64,000 nucleotides of DNA. It comes from Pelodera strongyloides (taxonomy: Eukaryota; Nematoda; Chromadorea; Rhabditida; Rhabditidae). This document shows, piece by piece, positions 1 through 11,700 of this stretch. The stretch covers positions 62,001-126,000 of the forward strand of contig JAANDG010000009.1 of NCBI GenBank assembly GCA_036852015.1, in the 5' to 3' direction. Below the pieces are notes generated by a model that saw only the letters and a program-made list of their open reading frames with translations, was not told the DNA's origin and ran no database searches. The number at the start of each line of letters is the position of its first letter. Position 1 is the first letter of the stretch. Position numbers and translations under genes: made by a program.

Positions 1-291
1 TTATTTTGACTTTTCGAATTAAATAACACAAGTTTACATTTTGCAGGCCGTAGATTTGAAAGGAATTTTTCTCAAACTATGTTGTGTAGTATTGTTTTCG
101 CGAGATGTTGGGTGAGCTAGAGAAACCGTGATTTTAGTTTGTATCGAAAACTGCGCGGGATTATTTTACTTTTCGAACTTGTGAAGAGTTATGTATGGTA
201 CGTTGTTTTTAAATGTGTGCAGGAAGGCAATGCAGTTGTCCAGTATATATTTCACAACCACGTGTCATACCGCGTTAAATCTACCTTTTAG
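1..291 (+). other. MOSPD2 intron with a decayed MITE end
   Basis: No certain exon. The stretch from about 187 to 277 ends in ACCACGTGTCATACCGCGTTAA, the right terminus of the AAAGCGGTAT MITE family, 14 nt before the splice acceptor at 290-291. A short open stretch after TTTTGCAG at about 49 ends at a possible donor but its phase does not join the next exon. Confidence 0.4.
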
Positions 292-1912
292 TATGGATGA
301 ATCTACGTGAGCACTCGCCCGGTGAAAAACCTTGCCAACTTTTTGCTTACTGGATCGAAAGACATTTTGTGGAAACACATGGAGCTCCTCTTACATTATT
401 AATAGACGCAACTGGTTCGTCGTTAATGAATATGGTAGGTATCTATTATATAAAAGAGTATCTGTAGCGTAATTTGCATACCGATGTGCGTTACGGAAAT
501 GCAAATTTTCGGCAATTGTTCCGCGTGTTCGGGTATAAAAAGAGTGTCGCAGCTCAATAACGAAGTATGCATATGCAATTGTTTCCTATTATGTTAATTT
601 CTTATGATACGTTAGAAAATTTGTATATAAGTATGCCCATGCTAAATAAATCATATTTCCGTGTAAGTCGCCTCCGGCGGCGTCAGCCGACTGGTATTTA
701 TATATCTTATTATATAAAGGAGGAGAGTTTGTCACGGGTTTGTTTTTATGTGCACAACGAAAGCTGCTCATAAAGAAAATTCTTCCATCGAAATAGCATA
801 CAAAATCTTTGCCGCTGGGGGGATTCGAACCCACAGCAGCACACAATCACTCGCTTCACAGTCCAACGCTCTACCTGCTGAGCTATGCTAGCTTATGACA
901 AGGATAATCCTCTGCCCTACATACAGCACCTTCAATAGCAAATTTGCATGGTAGCCTTAGTCGAGTGGTGATCCAAACTGATTATTATACGTTTCCACAA
1001 TCAGAGACGTGTGAAGGTGTGGGAGGAGAAAGAGACGAGAGTGAACTTTTTAAATTGCAGAAATCCTTTTTTTAAATAGGGAAACAATCGGCCGAAGGCC
1101 GATTCTTCCAGTCGGAGAAGAGCCCGTAGGGCTCTTCGAACGGCTGGTTTGTTTATATAACAAAAGAGCGCATACATGTTGTAGAAATTACAAAGGCAGT
1201 GATTTCCGAGAAGGGGGCTTCTGTCCAGAGAGGCTTGTGCGATGTTTCTCAAGGAAATTTACTGATAAAGTACTGCGACTGCGCCGCACACCTAAGGCGA
1301 ACCTCATGCGCGCGCCCCGCGCTCCCTAGCTAGACGCATTCATTGCGCGTTGTTGTGTGAGGTTTGGATAAAGATAATTTTACTGTAAAAAATAATAATA
1401 AATAAACAAAAAATATTTTTGATTGGATTATCTTTTTTTAGGATTTCGATTTCTTCAAGTTCGTCTTTCACTGTTTAAAGTTTTATTATCCAAATACGGT
1501 GCACGATATGCTCATATTTGATTCGCCTGCTATTTTGAACGCTAGCTGGAAGGTTCGTTCTAGAAGTTTAAGATTTTATAGTTTATAATAAATCGTACCA
1601 ATTAAAATGTAAAATGACTGTCTGCCCACCAAATTATTAATTTTTCTATGTGGGATGTGTTTGAAAGAGTCTTTATAATGTATTCCAATTAAATTGTCTG
1701 CACCCATCAGGTGAATGCCTGAAACAGTCACAATACTTTGAATGAGGCTTTCATAAACCAGGTACTATACCTCTTTAAATAGCCAAAAAGTTCCCTTTCA
1801 GGTAATGCGTAGCTGGTTGGACGCAGCGCACCCTCAAATGAACTTAGTGGACAAAGTGTCGGTAAAGCAATACATACACAGCGTGTACTTACCGCAACAC
1901 ATGGGTGGAGAG
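292..1912 (+). CDS. MOSPD2: MOSPD2 exons encoding the CRAL-TRIO lipid-binding domain (C-terminal part)
   Basis: Three exons (292-434, 1442-1552, 1802-1912). Exon 292-434 enters with two bases of a split codon and reads CQLFAYWIERHFVETHG and LLIDATGSSLMNM, matching the strand/helix segment of the CRAL-TRIO fold. Exon 1442-1552 gives 37 codons including FKFVFHCLKFYYPNT and MLIFDSPAILNASWK, the usual 'YYP...IFD.P..L.A.WK' signature. Exon 1802-1912 ends in IHSVYLPQHMGGE; the final 'LP..MGG' is the classical end of SEC14/CRAL-TRIO domains. In vertebrate MOSPD2 this domain aids lipid-droplet and membrane association. The last two exons are whole-codon (phase 0) exons. Confidence 0.93.
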
Positions 1913-2065
1913 GTACGATAATTCTCGGTTTTTTGGCAACGGTAGCAGAGACCTAATAGTAGTCTAACCACATGCGGTAGGCACTAGGCACTGTTAATAC
2001 TCTGCGTTGATTTCGCGCACATTTGACGACAATATGTATATGTGTGTAAGCGTGTAAATGTGTGC

Positions 2066-2099
<34 letters not shown>

Positions 2100-2224
2100 G
2101 TGTGTGTGTGTGTGTGTATGTGTGTGGTTGTGCGTTTGTGTATGTGTGTGGCTTTATCAATCGGGTGCAGTGCACGTGTGTTTGTCTGTGTGTGTAATAT
2201 ATATATATATATATATAGATATAC

Positions 2225-2257
<33 letters not shown>

Positions 2258-2694
2258 ATATATCTATATATATATATAGATATATATTATATAAAGGAGA
2301 AGAGTTTGTCACGGGTTTGTTTTTATGTGCACAACGAAAGCTGTTCATAAAGAAAATTCTTCGATCGAAAGAGCATACAAAATCTTTTGCCTCTGGCGAG
2401 ATTCGAACCAACAGTAGCACACAACCTCTCGATTCACAGTCCAATGCTCTACCAGTTGAACTATGCTAGCTTATTGGACAGAATCTGATAGGAGATAGAA
2501 GAGCAAGTGAAATAGCAAATTTGCATGACTTGCAAAAACCTTGAAGTCCCGAGCCACATTATACGTTTCCACACAAACGTAAATGAACGTCTTTTTACCT
2601 TTGTAGAAATTCCATTTTTTTTAAATAGGGTAACAATCGGCCGAAGGCCGATTCCTCCAGTCGGAGAAGAGCCCGTAGGGCTCTTCGAACGGCT

Positions 2695-2761
<67 letters not shown>

Positions 2762-5700
2762 GGTGTGTGTGTGCGTGTGTGTGCGTATGTGTGTGCGTGT
2801 GTGTGATGTGAACACGTGTGTCCGTAACACTTTGATGACATCCTTTGCCACGAACACTAACTCAAATGAAATTGCTCGTTGTATCCGCGCGCTGTAAACT
2901 ATACGTTTCTGCTGGAGCTGAAAGCTCCTTCACATTAAGACAGTTTGTTCGTTCCGTTGGTCTCTTTTTTCATTCGCAGTTCGCTTCCAATATTTATCAG
3001 CACACTTTGATGCACACTGACATGTTTCAATGCGTCAATAAGCTATCAATACAGATATCAATTATTCTAGCAGTTTTAACTAAAAATTCTTTCCCCATGC
3101 TCGCCTTTATTTTGCATCAAACATTTATGGTTAGCAGTACATACATGTAAATCAGTAAATCTCTAACTCTACACCAAAGATGTAAAAATTGTAGCTGGGT
3201 AAGGCATGGAGAAATCGGCTTGCCGACCAGTGGCCACCGGGAGACCGTGCTAGTTGACTGTGCAAGGACGTTTCTGCAGATATCGGTTGCTATAGCGGGG
3301 TGCACTTTATCTTCTTGTCTTTATCTTTATAATAATCCTCATTTTACAATTCTCCGTTCCAGGACCCATTCGTGTTCACAATGGAGGAACTGGCCCGTTG
3401 TATTCCATCTAGGAACTCCCCAGATGGTCTACCTATTGAGTCGGACATGGATGAAGAGGTAAGTATACAAATTTACTTTAATTATTTGGTGCCTTATACT
3501 TATACCAGCCAGATAGGTGGATCGGCCTTCGGCCAATTGCTTCTTTGTGTTTCCAAGGCGTTATAGCGCAGCAGGCAATTCGTTATGTGCATCACCAGAT
3601 CTAAAAATCACCCGGCTTCAAACTTTTCCTTTATATAATAAGATATCCCTGTTCCGGGCTCAAACGTCCTGTGATAATAGCTTGTCTCTCCCAAAAATGG
3701 CGACTGTATAGATTACGTTTGTACTGCGTTACACACTACCGTGACGCCGCATGTGCTTGCAGGTTTTATACCTGGCGACGGCTCACACAGGGCACAACAT
3801 AAAATATGTTACTGGTCAGAGAGTGGTCCTGTCGCTGTTCAGTTTCTTTTAAAATAATTTCCATATTATTTAGGTTCGCCCCGATTTGGACTGCTTTCCA
3901 GTGAAACGAGTGAGTTAGTTTTGTATTTTGTTTCTTATTAAAGCGCTAAAACATCCGGTTTTGGAAACATACATTGGTCGCGATATTCCCTTGTAATCTA
4001 TGCAAACGATTTTTTAGTCTAATTATATTCATTTGCGTACAACGTATGGGAATTATGGCCAAGATGCGTTATAATATACAGGTAGTTGTCCAGCATACTT
4101 GTCAAACCCATGTACAATACCGCTTAAAACAGAAAATTGAAATCATGAATTATTTTCGGAGCTTTGCCTCAAAAATGATGCTGATGATGTGGTTTTCTAT
4201 GTTTCAAATTAGAAAAACGAACGCAACATATTTGTCCATGGATAGTCGCATATTGCTGTTTTTTTCGTGAACAATTCCTATTTTTCGCATTCTTTTGTGC
4301 ATTTTCGACATTCTTCTCTTTGAGAGGGCGCTAGATTGCCCGCCTAGGGCCCCGGCTAAGGCCCAGGGGCGGGCGAACTCTCCTTCACCGCACCAAACAA
4401 TCTAATTTACAGGCTTGTCGCATTTTCTTTGACCGTCAACACTCTCTACTCTCTATCTCCGTGTTCTTCTATCTCACTCTCTGTCTCTATCTCTGTGTTC
4501 TCTCTCCCTCGTCTCTCTTTTTTTCTCTTTAAGAAACTAAGTACCTTTCCGTCAAGCCCTTATACATATTCTACTGCCTAATAAGTAGTCACTAATTGGA
4601 TAGTTTATATATTCCTCATTATTCCGCTATAAATTTCCTTACCCTCAACCTTTGCTGCCTAACTGAGCTAAGATATCCTCACACAAAGTGCACTGGAGAT
4701 AACTAAACTGTTCTGAATCTGATTTTTGATTTGATTACGGTCCGAAGAAATTCTGCTTATTACGTTGAATTTTGAAAATTCCTATTCCGGAGTTATTACT
4801 ATTTCTCTATCGACCACGTGCGTTTTAAATCGGAAAATGTCTGAGCCACGGCGTATGGTGAGTGATTTGATTCTTCGTAAATATATATTTCTCATTTTTT
4901 TTATGTTAATAAAAATCTAAAAAAATCGTAGCTGAATCAAAAAGCTCCCATGCGTTTTCCGCTCGTCGAAACCCTCAATTTTCGTCCATGCAAACCCTCT
5001 AGTTTTCGTTCAATTTAAAGGATCGCAGTCACTACAAAATCGTCGTTTTTATTCGAGTTTACTTGTATTTAGTAAAGAATAGAGACAAATACTTTACCAA
5101 AACCGAATAATTTGAATTCCAACTCAGGGAGTGAACAAGTAGAAAAGTAGTTCTAATTAACTACCGCAGGATCACGAAACGTGTTCATACAGCTGCTTCC
5201 CGATCGGGAGTATGCAAATTATTTCGGCAAATATCTGCATATTATATCTTTACATATACTGCAAGGGTCTGCAGGCATATCACTACACGTTTCATAATCC
5301 CGCGGTAGTTAAGTAGAACTACTTTTCTACTTGTTCACCCCCTGAGTTGGAATTCAAATTATTCGGTTTTGGTAAAGTATTTTTCTTTATTCTTTACAAA
5401 ATTCAAGTAAACTCGAAGCAAAATGATGATTTTGGAGTGACTGCGATCCTTTAAGTCCATCCATTTATGTCTGTAGTTGTGCTCCTTTTTGGCAGAAGAG
5501 ACCAGTAGAGTAAGAGGTAAATCTAATTTTCTAAAAAATGTTTTAACCCTCTTTTACGTGTGCGTAGAGCAATTGCTCATGTCATTTACCATTAGCTCAA
5601 GTCATAGCTTGCTTTCTGATTTGACATCATCTAGCGATAACTTTTATATTTTGCACTACATCTCGGTAACAAAATTGTAGTTAATTTATAAAACTTGCGC

Positions 5701-8700
5701 AAGTGGCACATGATCATTTGTAGGCAGATACGCAACGTTTGTGTGGGCAATATGCAATATGCTACTCTTCTGTATTACTCTATATTGCCATTTTCTATAT
5801 TGACATTGCCGTTTTCTTCAATGATAACCACATCCCATATATTCTCAGCTACATGTACCCAAATACACTTGTCCTAGAAAAGGCTAATTCAAATAATCAA
5901 GAAGCACCATTTCTAGATCTGTTCCTCAAAAGATCAAATGACAGATGGAACATAACCCTTTATAACAAAACCGATGATTATTCTTTTGAGGTTAACCGGT
6001 TTCCTATTTATGACACTCACATTAGCCCCACTATCAAACTGAATTGCTTTTTAGGATAAGTCCTCAGAATTCATAGATGTACATCTGAACTTTCACAGTT
6101 CAAAATAAAGGTTAAGGAATTCATTAATAAACTTCTCATTAATGGATACCCATTTAATATTAATATCAGTTTCATACATAAATCAATCACTCGCTATCCC
6201 ACTATCTCCTATAAGTATAACTCAAACCCTAACATATTGCGTAAATTGATTGGGTCACTCAATTTGCCTTTAGCATTATAGCCTATACAGGACTCACATC
6301 AGTCACACTACAAAGTACAGATTATTATCCACACTGAAAATTACCACTCTACATTCTTCTTTTTTTTCCTATACTGTGCTGTCCAAAAGCATACGGTCAC
6401 CCCATAACTTGCGTTTCGAATAATTATCTGCAATTTTTTCCAAATTTGGGAAGACTTTTTGTATGCCTGCTTCTCAACCATATACTCTATCCTTATTTAA
6501 TTTTTTGATCACAAATACTTTTGCTCCAGGAGCAACTTTCCTTATTAAAGTATGTTAGTGTAATTACAGCACTGGTATTTAGGGCACACTTTGTTCTTTA
6601 TACTGTCCAGTCAGTTTATTCGTCAGCCCAATAAAGATTACTAGTGCAGCTTTCGAAGCCTAGCTTGCTGAGCTGCAAGTTGCAATAGACGTTGGTAGGC
6701 TTACTCAAGCCTGCATGCATCATGTAGTGTAGACTCACCTAAGTATCTGGTACTCATGAGGGAGACCGACATTGCTTATATTCTGCTCTGGCATACTTGG
6801 CAGTCACTGATTATTCTTTCCGTTGCGTAACTACTACTCCGTTTTTTTTTAAATAATACATAATACAACTTGCATAAATTATCCCCCCCCTGACCCTTCA
6901 ATAGTGTGCTAAGCTTTTCTAAGCTCTATTTCACCACAAGATTATAAAAAAAGAAACTAACGCCTGTCGTCGGGAAAAATCCGTAAAAATCCACGAGTGA
7001 AATATGAGAATGTTCAGAGTATCAAGGTAGAAGAGAGAGAGAGAGAGAGAGAGTGAGCTTGAGTTAAAGAGAGAGGGAAAGAGAGAGAGATGCAGGGAAA
7101 GGAAGAGTTTAAGAGATCGAAAGAGGAGCACCAATCTACAGAGAGTGTAGATGGAATGATAGATAGGAAGAAACCTGCAGAGACCTCTTCTATTGTAAGC
7201 TGTACTCCAATTAGGGGCTTATTGTTAGGGGACTAGTTATCAACTGAAGAAACATTAGAACTTAAACTACACCACAACAGAGCAGATGAGAGAGGGATAG
7301 TGAGCAAGAGAGAGTTGCCGAGAGACAGAGGGGAGAGAGAGATTGTTAGCAAGAGAAAGAGAGAGAGAAGAGAGAGAGAGAAACTCACTGATAGATTGTG
7401 TGTGTTGTGTGTAAAGTGACCGCTTGTCAAGTGGTGTTGCTACCCATCTTGATTGCTGTAGCGCTTTAACCTCCCTCCCTTCCCTATTCTACATTAGACT
7501 CCTTAGAGCCCTTAGGAATATCTCTTCAGCAGCTTAAGCCCTTGAGCAAGTTGGCTCCCGGCCTTCCAGTTTCTCCGGCGATCAGCCCGAATTCAGTATT
7601 CGTTCTATTCTCACATTTTTCCACAGTACTTGAATTCCCTCGACGTTATGTCCGAAATACTCCAACGATTCGACAGTTGCCAGAATTTGGTATGCTAATT
7701 TAATCATAGCTTACCGCTCCGATTAATACTTATACATAGTTAGCTAGCGCTGCTTACGGCTAACTTCAAATGCAGGTGCCTATTTTAACAAGCAATGCTC
7801 GTTCACAGTGAAGTGCATTCCCATTTGCTTCGTTGACACAATAAACAGTAATTATCTAATTTACTTCTGACAGATAAAATCTGATCAACAGTTTCCAACA
7901 GTAAACCGCAATTTTTATCAATATTAGCTTGAGAAGTGAGAGGAGAGATATCAGGGATAGATAAAAAATGAAAAATAGTATAAGAGTTGAGAGAGTATAA
8001 GAAAGAGGGAGAGAGAGTGCCTACTAAATGTGATAAAGGGTTTGGTGCCTACTAAATGTGATAAAGGGTTTGTTTATTCATGTGTAATAGTACAGAAGTA
8101 CAGACGCGGTATTTAATAAATGCACTAATTAATAATGTCAACACGCTTATTTGGAATTAGTTTGAAGGTCTTACTGTTAGTTTACAACTATTTACATACT
8201 GTAGTGAGCTTAACTTGTATATTTTTCGGAGCGTAACGCGAATGCACACAAACAAACAAGCAGATAATCTATGCTTATTTAATAATTTCTGTATATGATA
8301 ATGCCAGCCTGACCACCCACTCACTAGACTAGAGAAGCGCAAATTATATTTTTTATATACCGGACCGTAGCGTGTACCTTACAAACAAACAAACATACAA
8401 ACTTTGTACATTATAGTCGGTAAAATTCGACGACGATGAGGAGGCCGTCAGAAGAACTCCATTGACAGTTACGAATACGCGAAGAAGCAGCAGTCGAGGG
8501 CCCGGAAAAAGGTTAGATATTCTTTTTATTCTATTAAAATAATGCTTTCATGTGAGGTTTTATATGTGCAATGGGAGAAAAAAACTCGTAAAACAAAAGA
8601 ATGCCAAGAGCTTTTTTTTTTTACTTTTTTTTGTAGTGCTGTGTGATGTGTGCTATCTTCACAAGAGAAAAGTGTCCTTTTGCATTTGTTTTGCTAGTAA

Positions 8701-11700
8701 GTGAGCTTCGCAGCAAAGGTTGTTTTATAAGAGTTAATTTGTTTATTCATTTGTTTGCCAGTTCAGGGGCTCGTCGCGGTCCGGGATGCCGTCCAACCTG
8801 CGTCCAGTAGCGGAGAAAAGGGTGCACGCCCCAGAAGGCGACTGGGTCAGGAACGCATTTATCGCTATTAGGTGAGCATGCACTTTACAGTTAATCCGTA
8901 CCGTTTGCTATTAATTTCCTTTTAAATAAGCAAACAATTTTTTTGTACTTCCAATACCAATGGTATCTTATTGAGGCGGTAATCATATATCATAGCACAG
9001 TTCGTTATTACTTTAAAACGCCAAAACGGGAACATCGGGACGCGGAATGTTTTTGTCCAACATACATACGGTTCAAAAAATCGGATGTTATACCGAACTA
9101 AAAGAAAACTATGTGAGCGAACAGGCAAGGGGGCTGCTGGAACCCATTTTTTTTCCTCGCCGGGAATTCAAATTATTCTAATTTAGTCCCCGCGAAGAGC
9201 TCTTTCTACAACGTCTCGAGGGCGACCTCGACTTCGTGGACATCGTGGCCCTCAGGAACACCGGAGAGAACAATGTGATGTTCAAGGTGAGAGGAACTTT
9301 AAAGTGGTTGTGCACGCGGCTTTTAAACGATTCGTCATTTTCGTACATTATATGCAAATGTCCAAGGGTTTTTTTATATTCCTAACACCAATTTACTAAT
9401 GAGTTTCATACACTACATTCAAATTTTCTCCATATTTCAGATCAAGACCACATCTCCGGAAAAGTTCCGCGTCCGCCCGTCCTCTGGAGTGGTTTCCTCC
9501 GGTAGTACGGAATCGATCAGAGTATATCTTCAAAATGGTACTGACACAATTGAACTTCTATTTTCGTTTTTTTTTAAATTGAAAGTTTTTAACCTATGTT
9601 CTATGTTGGACGCAAAATTTTCACATTTCTCTTGCAGATAATTGCAAGATAGTAGTGCGACTTTTATGACAATTATTTTCATTTGCAAACAACATATATA
9701 ATAACACATTTGGACCATGATACATATCAAAAACCGGCTGTTAGATTGCTTTAAGCTATTCTATCAAAGTTTCAGAATACCGCCACTCTGCTGGCCGCGA
9801 GAAATTTCTCCTAATGGCAATGGAAACCGAATCCACAGCCGTTGAACAATTCTCCGAACTATGGAAGGTGGGTTTTTAAAGCGAAATACCGGCCGGTTTT
9901 TGAAACGCATCGTGGACAACTGAATTCTTATGCTTATTTGCTCGAATTTAGCTCGATTTTTTATTCTAATTTATGTTCATTTGCACATGCTGCATAAGAA
10001 TGCTGATGTACTCGATGCGTTTCAAAAAACCGGCAGGTATTTCGCTTTAATGGTGTCGAGACAAAGGCACAATTTCGTGAGCCAAATTAGGCGTTAACAC
10101 ACAACCTTGCTTATTTAAAGTGATACAGCACATTGTTTTGGAACGCCCGCTGGAGACCTTCATTCTCAGTTCATGTTTTACAATAAGTTCTGTTGCAGTC
10201 TGTTAAGTCATATGCATAGTATGGAACACATTTGCATATACATGATGAATTTACTGTTTCATAACCGCGTATCATACCTCTTTAAACGTACATTCCATGT
10301 TTTTTAGGCGTCGCCATCAGAGAAACGTGTAGAACAGAAACTCCGATGTCGTGTGAATTTGCCCAACGACGGGGACGATTCGCCCACGGGTACTGTAAAG
10401 GTGGAGAGGAGGAGTACGAGGAATGGGGAGATGCCGAATTCACAGGTGCGGTTATTTTTCTCATTTTAATATTTTTTTGTTTCTCATTTTAACATGTTAA
10501 TACCAGAAGAAATTTTGTTCGAGCCATTGTTGATGATTAGCTTTTTGGTTCATGTGCTATGCGTCTCTATGCACGTTTTCATTTGCCACATACTTTAATA
10601 CAACTATATTTCATGGCCCTATCCTAGTTTTTGCTCAAATGAATTACGGTGCGAAGAAATTACCCTCTCTCTCTCTCCCACTCTCTCTCTATCTCTATCT
10701 CTGGCATGTCGCTCTCCTTGTCTTACTTTCCCTCGCATTCTTCCCTGGGTAACCCTTTATCATGTTGTAATTATCTCGATCCTCCAGCGCCGCAATTGCA
10801 CCGTTCACCTAAGTGACCCAAGAGCGCCTGTTCGTTTATGAATCAAACACGTGTTCAAGATTCTACAAAAGATGTTAATGACTTTTTCAGTGGGGATTTC
10901 CCTGCAAAATAGTGTCTAACAAAGAAAAGGCAGGCCCACGAAAAATAGCTATTTGAAGTTTGTGGAAATGTCCCAAACGCTCAGATAAAATGTACTATTT
11001 GTAGATCGTAGTGAATCGAGTGAATTGTATAGTTTTCCGCTAATTGTAAACTAATAATCCATGGCTTTTTGCAAAGATTCATGGGGCTAGAGGCTAGACC
11101 CCTGACTAGACAGACTTTTTTCTCCTCCGTGTGGGTTTTCCAGGAGATCTGAAGCAATTCTCAATTACTAAACTCAAAAAGCAACAGCAGAAACAATTTT
11201 TTCAAACCATCAAATGTGCTCTCAAACTTCAAAGTCCACTTGCACTATTATGTCTAAATTCTACGATCTTTCCAAGTTTTTTTTCTTCCAGTTCTTACGT
11301 ATACTAACAGTTGCTTTTAGTTCTGGTCGATAAGAAAAAGGTGCCAACGTAGTTACACTGACCTTTCAATAGGACTTTTCACCAACTGAACATTTAAAGG
11401 GAACAAGCCCCCTAAGTTTGCGATACCAGGCAGTGCTCAATTGTGCTGCAGACATATATGAAGGTTTAGTCTTATATACTCTTAATAGATACTCTTAGGC
11501 TTGAAGGTACTTAGTTTATTTAATTTATTCAGTTGGACACTCTTCGTCTGGATGTCAGTCAATTATCGCACTCTGTCCGCCTGCTCACTCTTCTCGTCGC
11601 TGTTCTTTTCTTGTTTCAATTCTACCTATTTATCACAAGCAGGTAAGCATTACCAATATTCACATATTTTTTGTAGCGTATTCTAAAGTAGTCGTCATAG

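Larger units (their letters stand above)
3910..7626. other. Large MOSPD2 intron: repeats only
   Basis: Contains a decayed AAAGCG-family MITE (about 3,970-4,135), CT-rich tract (4,440-4,530), the long foldback at 5,014-5,454, a reverse-transcriptase fragment (5,739-6,290), a possible solo Tc1-type end near 6,370 (TGCTGTCCAAAAGCATACGG) and GA tracts. One weak exon candidate ends at a good donor at 4,859 (MSEPRRM then GTGAGTG) but its phase does not fit. Confidence 0.5.

Noticed and set aside
44..114. Possible upstream MOSPD2 exon after TTTTGCAG
   Set aside because: Open, but its phase does not fit the exon at 292 and it does not resemble CRAL-TRIO.
813..892. Functional tRNA gene
   Set aside because: A and B boxes are present, but anticodon and acceptor stems do not pair and the sequence is part of a repeated element.
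4780..4862. Possible MOSPD2 exon ending MSEPRRM/GTGAGTG
   Set aside because: Joining it to the neighbouring phase-0 exons meets stop codons; could be an alternative first exon but nothing supports that.
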